The notes beneath the pieces are model-generated. The model worked only from the letters and a program-made list of their open reading frames with translations, was not told the DNA's origin and did not search any database. The position numbers and the translations under genes were made by a program. Shown piece after piece: positions 60,728-64,000 of a DNA stretch of 64,000 bases. Positions within the stretch are counted from its first letter, which is position 1, and the number at the start of each line of letters is the position of its first letter. This stretch comes from CBDCGS01 sp965216915 (GTDB lineage: Bacteria > Pseudomonadota > Alphaproteobacteria > UBA828): positions 248,001 through 312,000 of the forward strand of contig CBDCGS010000005.1 in assembly GCA_965216915.1 (NCBI GenBank), in the 5' to 3' direction.

Positions 60728-60937
60728 ATGACCAAGGGAACCGTGAAGTGGTTCAACGCTGCGAAAGGCTACGGCTTCATCGCGCCGGAGGACGGCTCTC
60801 AGGACGCATTCGTGCACATTTCAGCAGTTGAGCGGGCCGGGCTTGGTAGCCTCAATGAAGGCCAGCGTGTCGAGTTCGAGCTGCAGGATGGCAAGAACGG
60901 CAAGAAGTCGGCGGAGAATCTATCGCTCGTCGATTGA
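60728..60937 (+). CDS. cspA: Cold-shock domain protein CspA
   Basis: 69 residues, a single cold-shock domain. GTVKWFNAAKGYGFI contains the RNP1 motif and DAFVHISAVERAG the RNP2 motif; both are intact. Binds single-stranded RNA and DNA and melts structured mRNA. The ATG at 60728 is the obvious start; an in-frame ATG at 60692 precedes 12 unconserved residues. A 5' region of over 100 bases without a gene may form a thermosensitive leader. Closed by a terminator 28 bases after the stop. Confidence 0.95.
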   Translation: MTKGTVKWFNAAKGYGFIAPEDGSQDAFVHISAVERAGLGSLNEGQRVEFELQDGKNGKKSAENLSLVD

Positions 60938-60965
60938 CGTCGCCTATTGTCATCCACGGTATCGG

Positions 60966-60991
60966 AAAGGCCCGCGTCGCGCGGGCCTTTT
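60966..60991 (+). terminator. Rho-independent terminator after cspA
   Basis: A perfect 11-bp stem (AAAGGCCCGCG and complement) with a TCG loop and a short T-run, 28 bases after the cspA stop. A/T bases on both sides may let it stop transcription from both strands, including the convergent zinc-ribbon gene. Confidence 0.88.
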
Positions 60992-61045
60992 CTGTTCCGA
61001 CAAGCGACCATGCGCCGCGCGTTTGGCGCGGACGCGCCGCCGAAA

Positions 61046-61234
61046 TCAGGGGAACCGCCCGAAACCACCGCGAGGCGCTGGGCGCGGCGTCATGCGGCGC
61101 CGCACCGGTTTGCCCACTACGACCTCCGGCTTGCCTCCGCAGCGCGGGCAGAGCGCCTTTGAACGTTTGAGGTCATAGTACTTGGTCGCACATTCCGAAC
61201 AGACGTGTTTCGTGCCGCGGTCGGCTCGCTTCAT
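61046..61234 (-). CDS. Small zinc-ribbon protein, TIGR02300/FYDLN-like
   Basis: 62 residues. GTKHVCSECATKYYDLKRSK followed by CPRCGGKPE gives a four-cysteine zinc ribbon (CxxC ... CxxC) and the FYDLN-type motif YYDL. Alphaproteobacterial proteins of this kind have an acidic tail; this one is short and ends in a basic/proline tail instead. Function is unknown, possibly RNA or ribosome contact. Converges on cspA across its terminator. Confidence 0.82.
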   Translation of the reverse strand: MKRADRGTKHVCSECATKYYDLKRSKALCPRCGGKPEVVVGKPVRRRMTPRPAPRGGFGRFP

Positions 61235-61352
61235 TCAGGGCTCCTCCGATGTGTAAGGCGACACGGCGCAATTCCCTGCGCCGGGCGCAACTCCCTGTTT
61301 CCGATCCGGGCCGACGCGCACGCTCTGGACGCGGTGCCTCGAAGAGGTCCGC

Positions 61353-61466
61353 CTAGTGCACGGCCACTGCCAAGCCGATGATGGCGGCGAGCACGACCAT
61401 GAGCAAAGAGAACACCCAGCGATAAGCCCGATTGCCCTCGCGGACACTCTTGCTTGAATTGCTCAT
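61353..61466 (-). CDS. 37-residue single-span membrane protein
   Basis: A short frame from ATG at 61466 to TAG at 61353 encodes SNSSKSVREGNRAYRWVFSLL then MVVLAAIIGLAVAVH: a charged N-terminus and one hydrophobic helix of ~20 residues, typical of small inner-membrane peptides. The ATG is preceded by GGGGACCAAGCC, giving a modest ribosome site. Overlapping larger frames on the same strand are rich in Arg/His with no family features. It lies 119 bases before the zinc-ribbon gene. Function unknown; short hydrophobic peptides often assist or regulate larger membrane complexes. Confidence 0.55.
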   Translation of the reverse strand: MSNSSKSVREGNRAYRWVFSLLMVVLAAIIGLAVAVH

Positions 61467-61796
61467 AAGGCTTGGTCCCCATGCGTGACAGGCGCCCTCC
61501 TCCATGGCGGCGACGGCCAACGCCTCTGGCCAACATGGCCGTCAAATGGTCTTCGCACAATAAAATTCTGTCGGAATAAATTCTCGCGCCTCATGAGATC
61601 GAAATATATTTAATCAATTTCACGTTCAAGCTGCAGATTTTATTGAACATTCTCGACCCTATGTGCGTGATAAATTTGCCCCAAGAGAAAATCGTCGGTT
61701 GATTTATTTTCTTTGACGCTTAAATTATATTGCTCAGTGGGCTCAAGTTCTGAGCTGCGGTTTCGACTCGGCTGCGCCCTGACACCTTGATACGTG
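61467..61796. other. AT-rich gene-free spacer
   Basis: About 330 bases without a supportable ORF. Bases ~61560-61735 are rich in A and T (AAATATATTTAATCAATTTC, TTAAATTATATTGC) in contrast to the GC-rich surroundings. It separates two divergent short genes and may hold promoters for both. I see no clear -35/-10 pair, repeat or RNA gene in it. Confidence 0.5.
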
Positions 61797-61982
61797 ATGG
61801 AGGTTTCCATCTCCGATAGCTCAGTGGCGGACGATCATCGCGACAACCCATCGGCATGGGACGTCCCGAAGGTCCGAAATTGCCTGCGGTGCGACGCGCC
61901 GTTCGAAAGCACGTGGTCGGGCGAACGAATTTGCACCAACTGCAAGAAGTCACAGTCCTGGCGCCTGGGAACGCCCTCCTAA
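61797..61982 (+). CDS. Small zinc-ribbon protein, 61 residues
   Basis: 61 residues from the ATG at 61797 (a GTG one codon earlier is possible). The C-terminal half, NCLRCDAPFESTWSGERIC followed by TNCKKS, is a four-cysteine ribbon (CxxC ... CxxC) that recurs in short alphaproteobacterial proteins of unknown role. The N-terminus is acidic and probably disordered. The ribosome site is weak. Likely a nucleic-acid or protein contact module; no partner is apparent. Confidence 0.7.
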   Translation: MEVSISDSSVADDHRDNPSAWDVPKVRNCLRCDAPFESTWSGERICTNCKKSQSWRLGTPS

Positions 61983-62122
61983 CCGCCCGGTGTGTGTGTC
62001 GGCATTGGGTTTCACCGGCGACGGCTCGAACCGCCCAGGACACGGCTCCGTGACACGAGAGCCTTGATCCGCCATCAACGCAAAAGTCGAACCCACTACG
62101 CGCGGGTGTCGCTTTCGCCCCC

Positions 62123-63199
62123 TCACCCGCACTGAGCGCGGTGGCGCAGAAGGTGGTCGGCGAGCACGCAGGCCATCATGGCCTCACCCACCGGAACCGC
62201 ACGGATGCCGACGCAAGGATCGTGGCGTCCCTTGGTGGCGATCTCGGTCTCCGCACCGTCGCGCGCCACGGTGCGGCGCGGCGTGAGGATGGAACTTGTG
62301 GGCTTGACCGCGAAGCGCACGACCAGCGGCTGGCCGGTGCTAATGCCGCCGAGCACGCCGCCGGCATTGTTGCTGAGGAACCGCGGCGGGCCGTTGCCGG
62401 CGGGCGCGCGCATCTCGTCGGCGTTCTCTTCGCCGGTGAGCGCGGCTGCGGCGAAGCCCGCGCCGATCTCCACGCCCTTGACCGCGTTGATGCCCATCAT
62501 CGCGGCCGCGAGATCGGCGTCGAGACGGCCATAGATCGGCGCGCCGAGGCCAACGGGCACGCCGTCCGCGACGATCTCGATCACGGCGCCCACCGAGGAG
62601 CCGCGTTTGCGCACATCGTCGAGGTAACTCTCCCAGCGCGCCACGGCACCGGCATCGGGGCAGAAGAACGGGTTGCGCGCGGTCTCGTCCCAATCCCAGG
62701 CCTCGCGATCAACCGTTTCGGCGCCGATCTGGATCAGCGCGCCGCGCACAGAAACCTTCGGTCCCAGCACTTTGCGCGCGATGGCGCCGGCCGCCACGCG
62801 CATCGCGGTCTCGCGCGCGCTGGCCCGGCCGCCCCCGCGATGGTCGCGGACACCGTATTTGGCGTCGTAGGTGAAATCGGCATGGCCGGGACGAAACTTG
62901 TCCTTGATCGGTCCGTAGTCCTTGGAGCGCGCATCCTCGTTCTCGATCTGGAGCGCGACGGGGCTCCCGGTGGTCCGCCCCTCGAACACGCCCGAGAGAA
63001 TGCGCACGGTGTCGGATTCCTTGCGCTGCGTCACGAAACGCGAGCCGCCGGGCTTGCGCCGGTCGAGATCGGCCTGGATGTCGGTCTCGGCGAGCGGGAT
63101 GCGCGGCGGCACGCCGTCGACGACGCAGCCGATCGCCGGCCCGTGGCTCTCGCCCCAGGTGGTGAACCGGAACAGCGTGCCGAAGCTATTGCTTGCCAT
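62123..63199 (-). CDS. aroC: Chorismate synthase
   Basis: 358 residues. FGTLFRFTTWGESHGPAIGC at the N-terminus, the FMN/EPSP motifs HRGGGRASARETAMRVA and GNGPPRF, and GRHDPCVGIRAVPVGEAM near the C-terminus are all typical. It converts EPSP to chorismate with reduced FMN, the last step of the shikimate pathway. Starts 39 bases after the fabI stop, in the fabI-aroC order usual for alphaproteobacteria. Confidence 0.96.
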   Translation of the reverse strand: MASNSFGTLFRFTTWGESHGPAIGCVVDGVPPRIPLAETDIQADLDRRKPGGSRFVTQRKESDTVRILSGVFEGRTTGSPVALQIENEDARSKDYGPIKDKFRPGHADFTYDAKYGVRDHRGGGRASARETAMRVAAGAIARKVLGPKVSVRGALIQIGAETVDREAWDWDETARNPFFCPDAGAVARWESYLDDVRKRGSSVGAVIEIVADGVPVGLGAPIYGRLDADLAAAMMGINAVKGVEIGAGFAAAALTGEENADEMRAPAGNGPPRFLSNNAGGVLGGISTGQPLVVRFAVKPTSSILTPRRTVARDGAETEIATKGRHDPCVGIRAVPVGEAMMACVLADHLLRHRAQCG

Positions 63200-63238
63200 G
63201 GTCGTGGTCGCCGTCCGCCGTGCGCGGACGCATGGCCC

Positions 63239-64000
63239 CTAAGCCACTGAGATGTCGGGCGCGTCGGGGTGCTTCATGCCGACGATGTGATAGCCGCAAT
63301 CGACGTGATGAACCTCGCCGGTCACGCCGCTGCCGAGATCGCTCAGCAAGTAGGTCGCCGCGCCGCCGACATCGTCGATCGTCGCATTGCGCCGGAGCGG
63401 TGAATTGAGCTCGTTCCATTTGAGGATATAGCGAAAATCGCCGATGCCCGAGGCTGCCAAGGTCTTGATCGGGCCGGCAGAAATCGCATTGACGCGAATT
63501 CCCGAAGTGCCGAGATCGGCCGCGAGATAGCGCACGCTCGTCTCCAATGCCGCCTTGGCCACACCCATGACGTTGTAATGCGGCATCCATCGCTCGGCCC
63601 CGAGATAGGAGAGTGTGAGCAGGCTCCCGCCGCGCTCTTCCATCAGCGGCACGGCGCGCTGGCAAAGCGCGGTGAAGGAATAGCAGGAGATGTTGAGGGT
63701 GCTCTGGAAGTTCTCGAGCGAGGTGTCGAGGTAGCGCCCTTTCAGCTCCTCCTTGTCGGAGAAGGCGATGGCGTGGACCAAGAAATCGAGCCGGCCCCAA
63801 TGGCCGCGAATCGCCTCGAACACCGAATCGATGCTGGCCGGGTCGCTCACATCGCAGGGCTCTACAATCGGCGCGCCGACCGATTCCGCAAGCGGGCGCA
63901 CGCGCTTCTCAAGCGCCTCGCCTTGGAAGGTGAAGGCCATGTCCGCGCCGTGAGCCGCCAATGTGCGCGCGATTCCCCAGGCGAGCGAGCGCTCGTTGGC
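63239..64000 (-). CDS. fabI: Enoyl-[acyl-carrier-protein] reductase, NADH type (5' partial)
   Basis: The frame runs off the right edge; 253 codons are visible, and the N-terminal ~20 residues are missing. The visible start NERSLAWGIARTLAAHGAD is the usual FabI cofactor region (consensus NxxSIAWGIA), and LSYLGAERWMPHYNVMGVAK contains the Tyr-x6-Lys active site. SAGPIKTLAASGI and GEVHHVDCGYHIVGM complete the family picture. Reduces trans-2-enoyl-ACP in fatty-acid elongation with NADH. Triclosan-type target. Part of the housekeeping fabI-aroC group. Confidence 0.95.
   Translation of the reverse strand, partial: ANERSLAWGIARTLAAHGADMAFTFQGEALEKRVRPLAESVGAPIVEPCDVSDPASIDSVFEAIRGHWGRLDFLVHAIAFSDKEELKGRYLDTSLENFQSTLNISCYSFTALCQRAVPLMEERGGSLLTLSYLGAERWMPHYNVMGVAKAALETSVRYLAADLGTSGIRVNAISAGPIKTLAASGIGDFRYILKWNELNSPLRRNATIDDVGGAATYLLSDLGSGVTGEVHHVDCGYHIVGMKHPDAPDISVA

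Noticed and set aside
61046..61234. Horizontal-transfer signs around the short genes near cspA
   Set aside because: The genes match alphaproteobacterial types and no integrase, tRNA or direct repeats are present.
61231..61560. 109-codon minus-strand frame over the small membrane peptide
   Set aside because: Arg/His-rich with no conserved pattern; the 37-codon frame has a coherent membrane helix.
1..64000. tRNA, rRNA or other structured RNA genes
   Set aside because: No cloverleaf-like or rRNA-like sequence was recognised in any intergenic stretch; a covariance-model scan would settle this.

Overview
The window is a contiguous, very GC-rich (roughly two thirds G+C by eye), densely coded stretch of a chromosome from an aerobic heterotrophic alphaproteobacterium, probably of the Hyphomicrobiales/Rhodospirillales type. 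The organism call rests on the siroheme-synthase/DUF2849/sulfite-reductase/CysH/DUF934 cluster, the fabI-aroC pair with a nearby cold-shock gene, many SDR and ABC-transport genes, and short alphaproteobacterial zinc-ribbon proteins. No rRNA, tRNA, CRISPR array, integrase or insertion sequence was recognised. All coordinates come from reading frames and short motif inspection; no database search was run.

Layout. 1-1.5 kb: 3' part of a fused E1 alpha/beta 2-oxoacid dehydrogenase. 1.5-5.8 kb: pxpA, biotin carboxylase, pxpB, pxpC and a biotin carrier in one operon (5-oxoproline family). 6.2-7.0 kb: an SDR. 7.0-11.3 kb (minus): assimilatory sulfur operon with a siroheme synthase whose methyltransferase half is cut short and a CysH fused to DUF934. 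11.5-15 kb: amidohydrolase, a small hypothetical protein, a DUF6064 membrane protein and a Tat-exported aldo/keto reductase. 15.1-21.4 kb: a five-gene redox operon (Baeyer-Villiger-type monooxygenase, HIBADH-like dehydrogenase, GlpC-like Fe-S protein, small subunit, GMC dehydrogenase). 21.5-27.2 kb: peptide ABC transporter; then pyroglutamyl peptidase, amidase, deacetylase-fold hydrolase and a RutA-like flavin monooxygenase. 31.7-33 kb: speD-speE. 33-37.9 kb: branched-chain-type (Liv) ABC transporter.

38-45.4 kb is the part that looks least like housekeeping: a membrane-anchored WD40 protein with 13 clear plus one degenerate repeat (enough for two seven-bladed propellers), a PAS-class IIIb adenylyl cyclase, and, head-to-head with the cyclase across about 53 bases, a secreted protein with 12 TPR units and a CHAT (caspase-like) domain. 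This is my candidate for an undescribed system. 45.4-56.9 kb: IlvD/Edd dehydratase, CPA1 antiporter, DUF3291, an unrecognised protein with an SDR, hyuA-hyuB with a deacetylase-fold hydrolase, and a secreted protein. 57-64 kb: trhA, dienelactone hydrolase, GH3 ligase, a 54-codon remnant of a second trhA, cspA, small zinc-ribbon and membrane proteins, aroC and the 3' part of fabI.

A recurring theme is uptake and opening of amide, lactam and peptide compounds: pxpABC with biotin enzymes, pcp, the peptide transporter, an amidase, hyuAB, an amidohydrolase and two deacetylase-fold hydrolases. This suggests nitrogen and carbon scavenging from pyroglutamyl or cyclic amide compounds, but the linking substrate is inferred, not shown.
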